Shown: positions 18,501-25,993 of the stretch, piece after piece
Layout: each line of letters begins with the position of its first letter
Numbering within the stretch: position 1 is the first letter of the stretch
Source of the DNA: Chara braunii
Lineage: Eukaryota > Streptophyta > Charophyceae > Charales > Characeae
DNA length: 25,993 nucleotides
Direction: 5' to 3'
Assembly: GCA_003427395.1 (NCBI GenBank)
Contig: BFEA01000249.1
Span: 595,061 to 621,053, forward strand
The notes under the pieces: generated by a model
The model's database searches: none
What the model was told of the DNA's origin: nothing
What the model saw: the letters and a program-made list of their open reading frames with translations, nothing else
Translations under genes and position numbers: made by a program

Positions 18501-21500
18501 GCTGGACACTTTGAAATGGTCGGTGTTGCACCGTCTTGCGGCTCTCTTGGCAAAGGTCGCCCTAGCTCTGGACGAGACGGATCATGTGGACCATTACGCG
18601 CGTGACTTTCCAGCTGTGGTTATGCCCGTGTTAGAGAGTGCATTTGGGAGCGATAGGTGGGTAAGGGAAGCCGGACGGCCACCGTCGCCTTCGTCGACGC
18701 CACAGAGGAGCTTGTCTTCATCATCGGCAGCAGTATCCCCTCCTCCACAGCCGCCGTCTCTAGGGTCGCCCGCGCTCCCCAGGGCCCCAACAGACATCCT
18801 TCGCCTGGTGCTGGCTAGGATGCCCCAGAGGAAGGACAGGTTCCTGTGTACTCCGTCTCTGACGGCGGCATTGGCGCCGGCATCCAGCGGCCGGAAGGCG
18901 GCTGGAAAGGAAACGGGAATGAACGCGTGGGCTTGGCGATTACCGCAGAAGTTGTTGGGAAACGGGTGGATAGACTGCTTGGCGTGGTCGAGAAAGGTGA
19001 TGGCTTTCTACTCAATCTTGGCCGGAAATCACCCACCTGCTTCGGATATGAACGGATCGTCGTCCAGGCTGCAGATCAAGGTCGCAGCAGGGACGGCCGA
19101 GAATGCCGCCCAGCGGATGGTGCTGGCGATGGTGGGGGAGAGATTTCGGCTGGCGGATCTTGATCGGTTGCCGTTCGGCGTAGCGCTTCCGCTGAGGCAC
19201 GCGCTTCAGACGTGCAGAGAGGCGCCACCGGCGGATTGGCCGGCATGGGGGTACGTGCTGGTGGGGAGGGAGGACTTGGCGTCTGGATTTCGACAGACGA
19301 AGGTGGGAGGTGGTCGCGTGGGAGAAGGGGAGATGATGGAGGGAGGAAGCACGAGGAAGAAAGGTGGGCGCAGCAGCCACTTGAAGGCGGTGGCGGGAGC
19401 GGAGGAGGAGAACTGGACGGCAGCCATGGATACGGTAGCGTTGGAAGAGGTGTCATCGGCAGCGCCATACGCGCTCCACCTGCGGCCGGTGCTAACGGGT
19501 GCTAGGTCTGGGTGCGGCGCAGACGAGGACGTGGGATCGGCGGGGGGCCAGTTCGGCGGAGGTGGGGTGCCAGCGGCTGGGTTAGGAGGTTCTGTTCTGC
19601 TGCGGGGTGGCGTCGACGGCGCTGGAGTGGGAGCGTTGGGAGCAACGGCCGCGGGGAGAGGGGGAATTGGTGGAGCGGGTTCGAGTAAGGACGGAAAGGG
19701 AGGCGATGGGATGGAAAACATGTGCGGAGATGGGGGATCGAACCTTCGCTTCGGGCGAGATCTGCGCCTGAATGAAGTGCGCCGCTTGCTGGCTTCTTCC
19801 AGCCCTGTCACTCTGCGAATGCCTGCCAGCCCTGACGTCAGTGATCCTGAGGTCATGGTTCAGCAGCAGACACTCCTCTGGCATATTGCGCAGAGGACGA
19901 CGGCGCTGCCGATCGGTAGAGGAGCGTTCACGCTCGGAACTTCCCACCCTTTGCTGACGGAAGCGGTCCCCATCCCGCCTCTGGTTCTGTCGGGACGGCT
20001 GCCCACTCAATACAACGCTACTGTGAATCTGGACACCATGCTGTCCGGAAACATGTCAGATCTGACATCGTGGCCGGAGTTCCACAACGGGGTGTCGGCG
20101 GGTCTACGGCTGGCACCCGGGCAGGCGAAGATTACTCGCACCTGGATCGTCTACAACAAGCCGGAGGAGGCGAGCTTCTCTCATGCCGGTCTGTTGATGG
20201 CACTGGGTTTGCAGAGACACCTCGGGGTGCTGGCTGCCACGGATGTGTACAGGTACCTGGCTCAAGAAGATGACGCCACCACGGTTGGAGTGCTGCTCGG
20301 CATGGCGGCGGCCAGGTGCGGAAGCATGGACGTTGCCATCTCACGAATGCTCTATCTCCACATTCCTGCGAGACATCCGCCTTCGTTTCCGGAGCTGGAG
20401 CTGTCAACTCTGGTGCAATCCGCGGCGCTAATGGCTGTCGGGCTTCTTTATCAGGGTTCAGCGCATCGGCTGACGACGGAGATTTTGCTAGCGGAGATCG
20501 GGAGGAAGCCGGGCCTGGACAATGCTCTCGACCGGGAAGGGTATGCATTGGCCGCGGGGCTGGCCCTAGGATTGGTGACTCTGGGAAGAGGGAGGGATGC
20601 CGTGGGTCTGGCCGATCTTCAGATCGAGGATCGGCTCGGTCATTATCTTTGTGGTGGATCGGAGCCGTACAACGATCGCCAGCGACGCACGTCTCGAGTA
20701 GGAGGATCGGCGGTAATGGGAAGACAGCAGCAGGACGAGGCGTCGCAGGGAGGTCAGGTTATGGAAGGCACCATGGTGAATCTAGACGTGACGGCGCCCG
20801 GTGCCACGTTGGCGCTGGCTTTGATGTTCCTGAAGACAAACTGTGAGGCCGTGGCTGCCAGGCTGTCCATCCCTGACACTCATTTCGCTCTCGAGTACGT
20901 CCGACCAGATTTCATCTTGTTGCGTCTGGTCGCAAGGAGCCTCATCATGTGGGACAGCATTCGGCCCACCGAGGAGTGGGTTCAGTCCCAGCTCCCGGCG
21001 ATCGTTTCCTCGGCGATGAGGCAGCGAGTTGCGTTCGGGCATTCCTTTGGCGTGGGGATTGGAACGCGAGCTGTTACTAGTTCCTCGGGGGAAGGTGGTG
21101 GTGTGGCGGGAGTAACAATTGCTGCAGGAGCAGCAACGGACGCCGGCGAATTGATGGGAGGAGGAGGAGGAGGAGGGGGTCTTGGGTGTGGCGATGTCGA
21201 CATGGAAGCCCTTGTACAAGCACATATCAACATTTTGGCGGGGGCGTGTATGGCCATCGGCTTGCGCTTCGCCGGGACGGCGCACTCCGGTGCTCAGGAG
21301 CTTCTCTACCGCTACGCTGTTTACTTCATGCACGAAAAGCGCCAGGCCGCGTCGTCTGGAATCGGCAGTCCCGATGAACGACGAAATGGGCGCGTAGATC
21401 GGGGGACTCTGGAAACCTGCATCGACGTGGCAGCGCTGTCTCTGTCTGTCGTTATGGCGGGAACTGGACACTTGGGAACTTTTCGTCTTCTTCGTCACCT

Positions 21501-23349
21501 GCGGAAGCGTATGGACACGGACGGAGCGATCACCTACGGCAATCACATGGCTATCGGGATGGCGACTGGGTTCCTGTTCATGGGAGGAGGCTCGCGAACC
21601 TTTGCCACGCACAATTTGGCGATTGCCGCGCTGCTGATATCTCTTTACCCGCGGTTCCCCCAGTCGCCGCCGGATCACAGGTGCCATTTGCAAGCGTTTC
21701 GTCATCTGTACGTGTTGGCGACGCAGGAGAGATGCGTAGAGACCGTGGATGTGGACACTTGTCTGCCTGTCTACGCGCCGCTCGAGGTGATGGTCAGAGA
21801 GTCGGCCGTGTACGGTGAGACCTCCTTCTGCCGTGTTACCCCGTGCATCCTTCCGGAGCGCTCGCAGCTGAAGAGAGTGCGCATTTGTGGTCCCAGGTAC
21901 TGGCCTCAGACGCTCGATGTGTCTCCGTCCGGGGAGCTTGCTGTTGGCGGGCTGGGTGGTGGGGTTGCCGGCGGGGGAAGCGGGCCGCTGGGCTCGCGCG
22001 TGATCTACGTCAAGCGTAAGGTCGGCTCTCGGCCGTACGCCGATGACCCGATTGGCTGTCGATCTCTCCTCTCTCGCGCACTGATGGAAGGCGCGAGCTC
22101 TGGCGAGAGCGATGATCGTCAGCGAAGAGGAGGTGGAGGTGTTCCGCTTGGCGGGAAAGGGATGGAAGGTCAGAAGCAGCTGGAGCTTGTCAGCACTTTC
22201 TCTGCTGACCCGTCAATAATTGCGTTTGCGCAGCTTTTCTGTTCGTCGTCCAGTTACACGGACGATGGGAAAGGTGGTTGTGGGGGGGAGTTCGCCACCT
22301 TCTGTTCGCGTGCACTGCACGAGTGTGTGACAGGGGACAAACCGGCATTCCTCCTCTCCTACCTCGGACTTTATGCCGCCGTGCAGGAGCTCGTGGAAGT
22401 GGTAACCGGTCGAACCACGTGCTCCAGTCTTCACGGCTCGTACACTCTCCAGATCTGGAACCTTAAGCATGCGCTGGCATACTGCCAGTCTGTTGGGAGA
22501 GGCGCTGGCCTTCTTGGAGTGGGTGCAGGGGGAGGAGGAGGAGGAGGAGGGGCAATCACTTCTACTGTATTCGGACGTGAAGAGCTACGCTTCGACGAGT
22601 CGTTGTTGCAATGTAATTTCGTCGAGGGACTGGCTAAACGTGTGGAGGAGATTCTAGACTCGCTCAACTTCGAAGGACCATCCCCGTTTTTCCTTACTGG
22701 AGGCGCAGGCGGGAAGGACAGTAGCAGCATGAGCAGCGGGAGTTCGTCTTCTTCTCTGCTTCGGCCCCTTCTGCTCGAGTATGCTACATCTCGAAGCCTG
22801 GCCGCCGTTAATCTCTCCCTGTATCGTGGTGGGATGGAGATAGATCTGCCTCCCATTGCCCAAGGTTCGGATATAGCAAACACTCGATCGCGGGTCTGTG
22901 CGCTCCTGGCAGGCTACCTCGTCTTCTTCGACATCCCGAAAGCTAGCTTGCTTGCGCACTCGCTGGAAGAAATGAAGGAAGTGATGGGACAGCGATGGTG
23001 GCAGCAGCACATGCGTGCTGCTGTGTCTCGCGAGGAGGCATCGTCCTCTGATATGCCAGCGGGAGATTCTTCGCCGCTGCGGGGAAGCGGGCATACTGGC
23101 GCGGCATTAGCGTGCAGCTCGCGAGAATATGGCGGGAAGGGAGTAGCGGTGGATGAAGGAGGCGGAGGGGGTAGAATCCAAAGTGATGAAGGCTCCGACG
23201 CTTTATCTTGCTTGTTATCATCAGCTTCATCGCGGGATAGCCTCAGCTTGGCGGTATTAGCCCTTCCTATTTTGGCGATGCTCCTCCCGGAGGCACCAAC
23301 GTCCGCCCTACTACGCATCAGCGCCTGTCTCTCACAGGCCTCTACGTAG
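15580..23349 (+). CDS. APC1: Anaphase-promoting complex/cyclosome subunit 1, intronless and glycine-expanded
   Basis: APC1 is the largest scaffold of the APC/C, the nuclear ubiquitin ligase that marks mitotic cyclins and securin for degradation. It bridges the catalytic core and the TPR arm. The frame has 2589 codons, against about 1,700-1,950 residues in plants and animals. Residues about 15-25 (LGWFEPFG) match the plant N-terminus. The WD40 region spans about 175-750 (WCHVGEG, GLLLQ, LVLSDGSV). Proteasome/cyclosome repeats span about 1530-2030 (HAGLLMALGL, GVLLGMAAA, ARHPPSFPELELSTLVQSA, YQGSAHRLTTE, EGYALAAGLALGLVTLGRGR, NILAGACMAIGLRFAGTA, GNHMAIGMATGFLFMGGG). The C-terminal domain follows (YWPQTLDVSPSG, LVSTFSADPSIIAFAQL). 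The surplus is mostly Gly-rich insertions. An in-frame TAG at 15541-15543 makes 15580 the first ATG, with G at -3; ATGs at 15589 and 15598 are alternatives. No intron is needed. The identity is very secure. Confidence 0.96.
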   Translation: MTEMCAMEPFRPVSFLGWFEPFGASLERKGEHHNKSTAGRSDRNSSGSRCPPLCDWFSTPSIGGGGRRSTSLGDGIVGEIAGGGGGGGGGGGGGGGGVSRRMSICGTGNRAESGGGQWGGSGADSGFYYSLSEGMEMVGIEGDGDREEEVMWGRRRKARSSRGTGSGYGYEGHDEELFISGRSVIWSAGNRIRKRFRTSSAVLQAEWCHVGEGSRPCLCLLHVDSLTTYSHFGSSHALPLPCAPRALWAIPEGLLLQCAPAPVLQQTSLMPYGSGGRPRSTTIPFSRDRDQITPPSSSSAGGAGGRERVQQQHLHRKQSLGGAGTPFLETLGGGAGLGNVAGGGGGGSGMAMLTEKSPVLYSLIHPLEEFQPVLMADGNCPEVWVGQGDVLSDPDDCVVWTSRWLPLIITYHLGYRRHSIWRLRSFKDDLRGGMGMSLSSPFSMESTHGRRGGQVGEGLGGRGGGGGGAWETNSARLSDLDAPTCMAIQHLWCDGGEVARGSQFMAATDESGAILLCFLIAEQRLLRAVRVTMEEDNDDESDDNDRAASGGGGVSQSDGHCVRHGRKEGKDHIDRASLAFSLPAMAATPVISSRTTPTSRGLRQYDLLVLGVDGKLRLHVGEHPICILYMPDSLGLASDISRGGEVGEGGEERTTSKIKTDERMVDGIGGVGSFAFAEPEAQSPTAVVGGGGGVGGDGAFASPPDLAAWDLPPSGGAAAIVGIRDAVEDRVNLVLSDGSVCRCSVSIAPSSTLVSTSMAALSVCLERTVYRTLVRAFVARMVAIGGRDLLGERRRVSHEGPECAERDGRSGSDVSDSEWLAFSEMIESCCLKYRGGGEDGEVDCKQSGNGKGGGCGGGGGGGEGVERSAWEFLCHSEMHARVRARCLLSAFSLPNDSRINKERSCTVVECEREQLSAREKERSRTVVGAAAYGGEVRSSSSEGLPPPCNLGGLVDRECLREILLILHAVYEDFKLDTLKWSVLHRLAALLAKVALALDETDHVDHYARDFPAVVMPVLESAFGSDRWVREAGRPPSPSSTPQRSLSSSSAAVSPPPQPPSLGSPALPRAPTDILRLVLARMPQRKDRFLCTPSLTAALAPASSGRKAAGKETGMNAWAWRLPQKLLGNGWIDCLAWSRKVMAFYSILAGNHPPASDMNGSSSRLQIKVAAGTAENAAQRMVLAMVGERFRLADLDRLPFGVALPLRHALQTCREAPPADWPAWGYVLVGREDLASGFRQTKVGGGRVGEGEMMEGGSTRKKGGRSSHLKAVAGAEEENWTAAMDTVALEEVSSAAPYALHLRPVLTGARSGCGADEDVGSAGGQFGGGGVPAAGLGGSVLLRGGVDGAGVGALGATAAGRGGIGGAGSSKDGKGGDGMENMCGDGGSNLRFGRDLRLNEVRRLLASSSPVTLRMPASPDVSDPEVMVQQQTLLWHIAQRTTALPIGRGAFTLGTSHPLLTEAVPIPPLVLSGRLPTQYNATVNLDTMLSGNMSDLTSWPEFHNGVSAGLRLAPGQAKITRTWIVYNKPEEASFSHAGLLMALGLQRHLGVLAATDVYRYLAQEDDATTVGVLLGMAAARCGSMDVAISRMLYLHIPARHPPSFPELELSTLVQSAALMAVGLLYQGSAHRLTTEILLAEIGRKPGLDNALDREGYALAAGLALGLVTLGRGRDAVGLADLQIEDRLGHYLCGGSEPYNDRQRRTSRVGGSAVMGRQQQDEASQGGQVMEGTMVNLDVTAPGATLALALMFLKTNCEAVAARLSIPDTHFALEYVRPDFILLRLVARSLIMWDSIRPTEEWVQSQLPAIVSSAMRQRVAFGHSFGVGIGTRAVTSSSGEGGGVAGVTIAAGAATDAGELMGGGGGGGGLGCGDVDMEALVQAHINILAGACMAIGLRFAGTAHSGAQELLYRYAVYFMHEKRQAASSGIGSPDERRNGRVDRGTLETCIDVAALSLSVVMAGTGHLGTFRLLRHLRKRMDTDGAITYGNHMAIGMATGFLFMGGGSRTFATHNLAIAALLISLYPRFPQSPPDHRCHLQAFRHLYVLATQERCVETVDVDTCLPVYAPLEVMVRESAVYGETSFCRVTPCILPERSQLKRVRICGPRYWPQTLDVSPSGELAVGGLGGGVAGGGSGPLGSRVIYVKRKVGSRPYADDPIGCRSLLSRALMEGASSGESDDRQRRGGGGVPLGGKGMEGQKQLELVSTFSADPSIIAFAQLFCSSSSYTDDGKGGCGGEFATFCSRALHECVTGDKPAFLLSYLGLYAAVQELVEVVTGRTTCSSLHGSYTLQIWNLKHALAYCQSVGRGAGLLGVGAGGGGGGGGAITSTVFGREELRFDESLLQCNFVEGLAKRVEEILDSLNFEGPSPFFLTGGAGGKDSSSMSSGSSSSSLLRPLLLEYATSRSLAAVNLSLYRGGMEIDLPPIAQGSDIANTRSRVCALLAGYLVFFDIPKASLLAHSLEEMKEVMGQRWWQQHMRAAVSREEASSSDMPAGDSSPLRGSGHTGAALACSSREYGGKGVAVDEGGGGGRIQSDEGSDALSCLLSSASSRDSLSLAVLALPILAMLLPEAPTSALLRISACLSQAST
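15823..15870 (+). repeat. In-frame GGN microsatellite encoding a Gly16 run in APC1
   Basis: A (GGA/GGG)n tract gives sixteen consecutive Gly at residues 82-97. Smaller tracts of the same type recur at about 16597-16625, 16957-16986, 17641-17664, 18133-18171, 21150-21180 and 22528-22551. All stay in frame and fall between conserved blocks. Confidence 0.9.
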
Positions 23350-25560
23350 GTTAGAGACGCACAGGTCGAAAGTACTACTCTGATCGTGAAGCTTCCCGCT
23401 CGCTTCTCGTCTCTTGCTTTTCGTGTTTTGCTCTGCCACAGTCAGTCAATCCCGAACTGTTGAAGATCCCTCAACGTCTCCTCCCAATTCATGCAATCAA
23501 TGGCTGATGGCGAAGGCAAGAAGGTTGTAGGCCCGAGGACGAGTACACATCAACCACCCAATGAAGCAATTGCTCGTTTTCTCGTGGCTAAGATGATTAT
23601 ATCCTGTGGAGAAGGCAGCGGAAGGTAGGGATTGCTCGTAAGAGGGAGAGCGACAAAAGGTGTGTGGGTGATGGTGTTGTGCTGGCGATAAGGAGAACAC
23701 AATGTGTCACATGAAGCGAAAGCGTGGTTGTAGGACAGAGCATTGATTCTGTATATCGAGAAGAGAAGGAAGAATCACGGGCAGAAGGGGAACTGGCGAG
23801 AAGGGAGGACTGGGGAATGGATTGCGAAGGAATGGCCAAGTGGATGGAGAGAGATGACTTTTTGGGTTATCAATTCGTTCACTGAGTTGGATCGTCACAG
23901 AGCATCTTTTGATAACGAAATTTGGTGCGGCTAATGAATGATCTCTGGAAACATCTATCGAGAGGAGGCCTCCAGGAAAAGGTTTTCTGAAAGGATAGTC
24001 GATGTTTGGGGTGGAAAATAGAGTTGATCTGGGTGGTCTCAAGTCACAGGCTCTGGCACAGGAAGCAACATCGCCAACGGGTTCATGGATGATTAGTGGT
24101 GATACCAGGCCAAATTGTTACAATTTGTGCCCTACCTATGGAAGAAAACAGTACTGGATGGGCAATGCGGTTATAGCTGACATGGCCATTTTCTTGCGGG
24201 GGTGCTGGCGAACCACTCAAGGAGGAGAGCATATAAGAAGAGGGAGTGATTCATGGTTATGGTGGGGTGGCTTTCTACGCAGCAGCCACACATATTGAGA
24301 ACAAGATCATTGTAGGGAAATACTAACACCAGCACTTTGCTCGATGCATGTGACCGCAATACGGTTACATTTCGTGGAGAATGTCCCATGTGTGAGTATG
24401 CTCTTCCCTGTTGATGACGGAATCAAGGACAGCTATCTGATGGAGCGAGTGGATTGTGTTTGGGGGTGCCTTCGCATTCCGCACAGCAGGTGCATGTTTA
24501 CATAGGGTACGATTTGATAACCCCGGGCCATCGGTATTACAGCCGCATACGTTGAGTGCAATCTTTTTTGACACGGGCTTGCGTTGCGGACAATCTTCTG
24601 GCATCACGGATAATGTATGTCAATGACGATTTTGACACGTCTTTGGAGATCTATTTGCGTCAGGTCAGTGATGTACCCATCTTTCAACTATGGCAGAACT
24701 AGTTACCCTTTCCCTCCCCTTTCATTGTTATTGTCCTTTGGCCATTCAGAACAGGAGACTACCGTGCCTGAATGTGGTCATAAAGGCGGTCCTATGTGGC
24801 TCGTGGCTGTCCTGATGTGAACTTGTGCTTAGGGGCTCCTTGAATGAAGAATCGCTGCACTCTCAGAGCCATCCATCTTTGTGACTTGGACAATATGGAA
24901 ATAGGAAGGGACTCCCAAAGATGCCCTGACAAAATGCCTCACCTTCCTCCTCCTCCTTTCTGTTTTGACCAGTGACAACAAGAGTGTGCAATCTTGTCCC
25001 TTCTGTCGCTCTCATCTCTCCTCTGTCTTATACCTGTAGCTCCCCCTCTCTTCTGTCCAACAGAAGTCTGTCTTGTAGCCTCTGTAGCTCTCCTCTCTCC
25101 TCTGTTTGAAGACATCCTGACGAAATATGTCACCTTTGTCAAGAAGCCAGGTGGGCATCAGCAAGTGATCAGCGTTTACTTCTGGAAGGAAGCAAATGTG
25201 TTACGCGGGCGGATCTCACTGTATTGAATGTGCAAGGAACTGAAGGTAGCATTTTACTCATGTTAAGTCATGGATTGTTTTCTCTGCATCCTTTCAATGT
25301 GTAGGTGCTTTGTCCAATTGACAAAAACCCCATGGATTAGAGGAGCCCGTTGAATACTTGAACAGTACTGAAAGGGCCTTTTTCACCCAATGTAGGCCTC
25401 AGGCCTTGTAACTAAGCAACGTGGGCCATGTAAAAGTAAAGCAGCCTGAAAAGGTATCTCGCCAGGGCTCAGAAACGTGAAAAGCAGGTCAAGAGTCCAA
25501 GTTCTCTACCAACGGGCACATCCNGAAGCAAAGGGCATTGTCAAAAGACTTACCTGTTCG
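23350..25560. other. Downstream intergenic DNA, no gene seen
   Basis: About 2.2 kb after the APC1 stop without a convincing reading frame or RNA gene; all frames are short and without domains. The start must hold the APC1 3' untranslated region, but I see no canonical AATAAA signal close by. A 17-bp near-palindrome, CAAATTG-TTA-CAATTTG, lies at 24111-24127. A CT-rich stretch with repeated CTCTCCTCTGT-like motifs lies at about 24946-25110. An N is present at 25524. Confidence 0.5.
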
Positions 25561-25584
25561 CCAGCAGTTGTGTAGGTCATGAAT

Positions 25585-25695
25585 AAGGTGTGTCTGTACG
25601 AGCAGCCATTGTGCCTGTTCGTGAACAGAGGAAAGGTTGTGTCTGTATGTACAAAGTTGATGTCTGTTCGGACAGTAATAGTGTCTGTTCGTCTA
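25585..25695. repeat. Degenerate GTGTCTGTTCG repeats, period about 21-27 bp
   Basis: Copies of a motif like GTGTCTGTTCG begin near 25588, 25611, 25638, 25660 and 25681, several followed by ACAG or CAG. The units are diverged and unevenly spaced, as in an old minisatellite. No function is apparent. Confidence 0.5.
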
Positions 25696-25833
25696 AGATG
25701 TGACCTTTCAAAAGGAAGTCAACAGTTNTGTCCCAGTGGCTGGTCTGAGTCGTAGGGGCNGTCCAGATCCAGACTTCAAAATTCAGATTCGGGCCGTGAG
25801 GCCTCAACAGCAATTGCTTTTCATTGGGAGTGC

Positions 25834-25879
25834 TCTGGGACACATGCAATGCAGGGTCTGGGACACATGCAATGCAGGG
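25834..25879. repeat. Two exact 23-bp tandem copies
   Basis: A 23-bp unit containing GGGACACATGCAATGCAGGG occurs at 25834-25856 and again at 25857-25879, followed by a partial third copy (TATGGGACA). Ambiguous bases at 25728 and 25760 lie just upstream, so copy number may be affected by assembly. Confidence 0.8.
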
Positions 25880-25993
25880 TATGGGACAAAAGGACAGGCC
25901 GAACTGAGCCAATGCAGACCCAACGTGGAGAGGCCAGCACTACTTAAGGAGCAGCCAGCCTCATTCCACGGCAGATCTCCTCTGGCATTCAAT

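Noticed and set aside
17622-19856. Several minus-strand frames of 120-243 codons rich in Pro and Ser
   Set aside because: They are the reverse complements of Gly- and Arg-rich APC1 segments and show only low-complexity composition.
20782-21705. 307-codon minus-strand frame opposite APC1
   Set aside because: It lies antisense to strongly conserved APC1 cyclosome repeats, has no domain and reflects the GC-rich codon use of the real gene.

Overview
This window looks like nuclear DNA of a streptophyte alga, most likely Chara braunii or a close relative. The basis is one very long plant-type gene (APC1, the anaphase-promoting complex scaffold) stuffed with poly-glycine insertions, sitting beside a large decayed Ty3/gypsy retrotransposon whose accessory reading frames resemble, from memory, proteins I associate with Chara assemblies. 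The species call is an inference. Ambiguous bases (15330, 25524, 25728, 25760) and a Tn5/Nextera junction adapter at 4777-4814 show that this is an imperfect short-read or mate-pair assembly.

Layout. Positions 1-11896 hold an LTR retrotransposon. Its LTR-like direct repeats are 1-630 (cut by the window edge) and 11268-11896 (probably continuing further left). The coding part runs on the minus strand, right to left: an unrecognised upstream ORF (10019-9192), gag with a CCHC knuckle (9182-7707), aspartic protease (7672-6974), reverse transcriptase (6970-5208), RNase H (5207-4848), a PHD-finger-like module (4769-4392), integrase (4391-2980) and two or three accessory ORFs (2983-1020). At least nine in-frame stop codons, all explainable as C-to-T changes, and two frameshifts make it defective as assembled. 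CCAAT and TATA-like boxes on the minus strand near 11175-10985 fit its promoter.

The right repeat ends at 11896 directly against an open LINE reading frame (11897-12830, plus strand, ending in a zf-RVT zinc finger with a frameshift), so the LTR element appears to have landed in a LINE. After the LINE tail come a roughly 490-bp inverted-repeat unit (13263-13753), a short hairpin (13889-13940), a second hairpin (14766-14865), a degenerate tandem repeat (14865-15114) and a long GA microsatellite (15246-15382). These repeats make up the region upstream of APC1.

APC1 (15580-23349, plus) is a single uninterrupted frame of 2589 codons. It carries the N-terminal WD40 region, the proteasome/cyclosome repeats and the C-terminal domain, and appears complete and intronless. 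It is the only intact gene here. The last 2.6 kb shows no convincing gene, only degenerate short repeats and low-quality bases.

I found no convincing new multi-gene system. The points most worth checking are the PHD-like finger inside a gypsy polyprotein, the accessory ORFs at both ends of that element, the intronless glycine-expanded APC1, and the adapter artefact, which should not be mistaken for biology.
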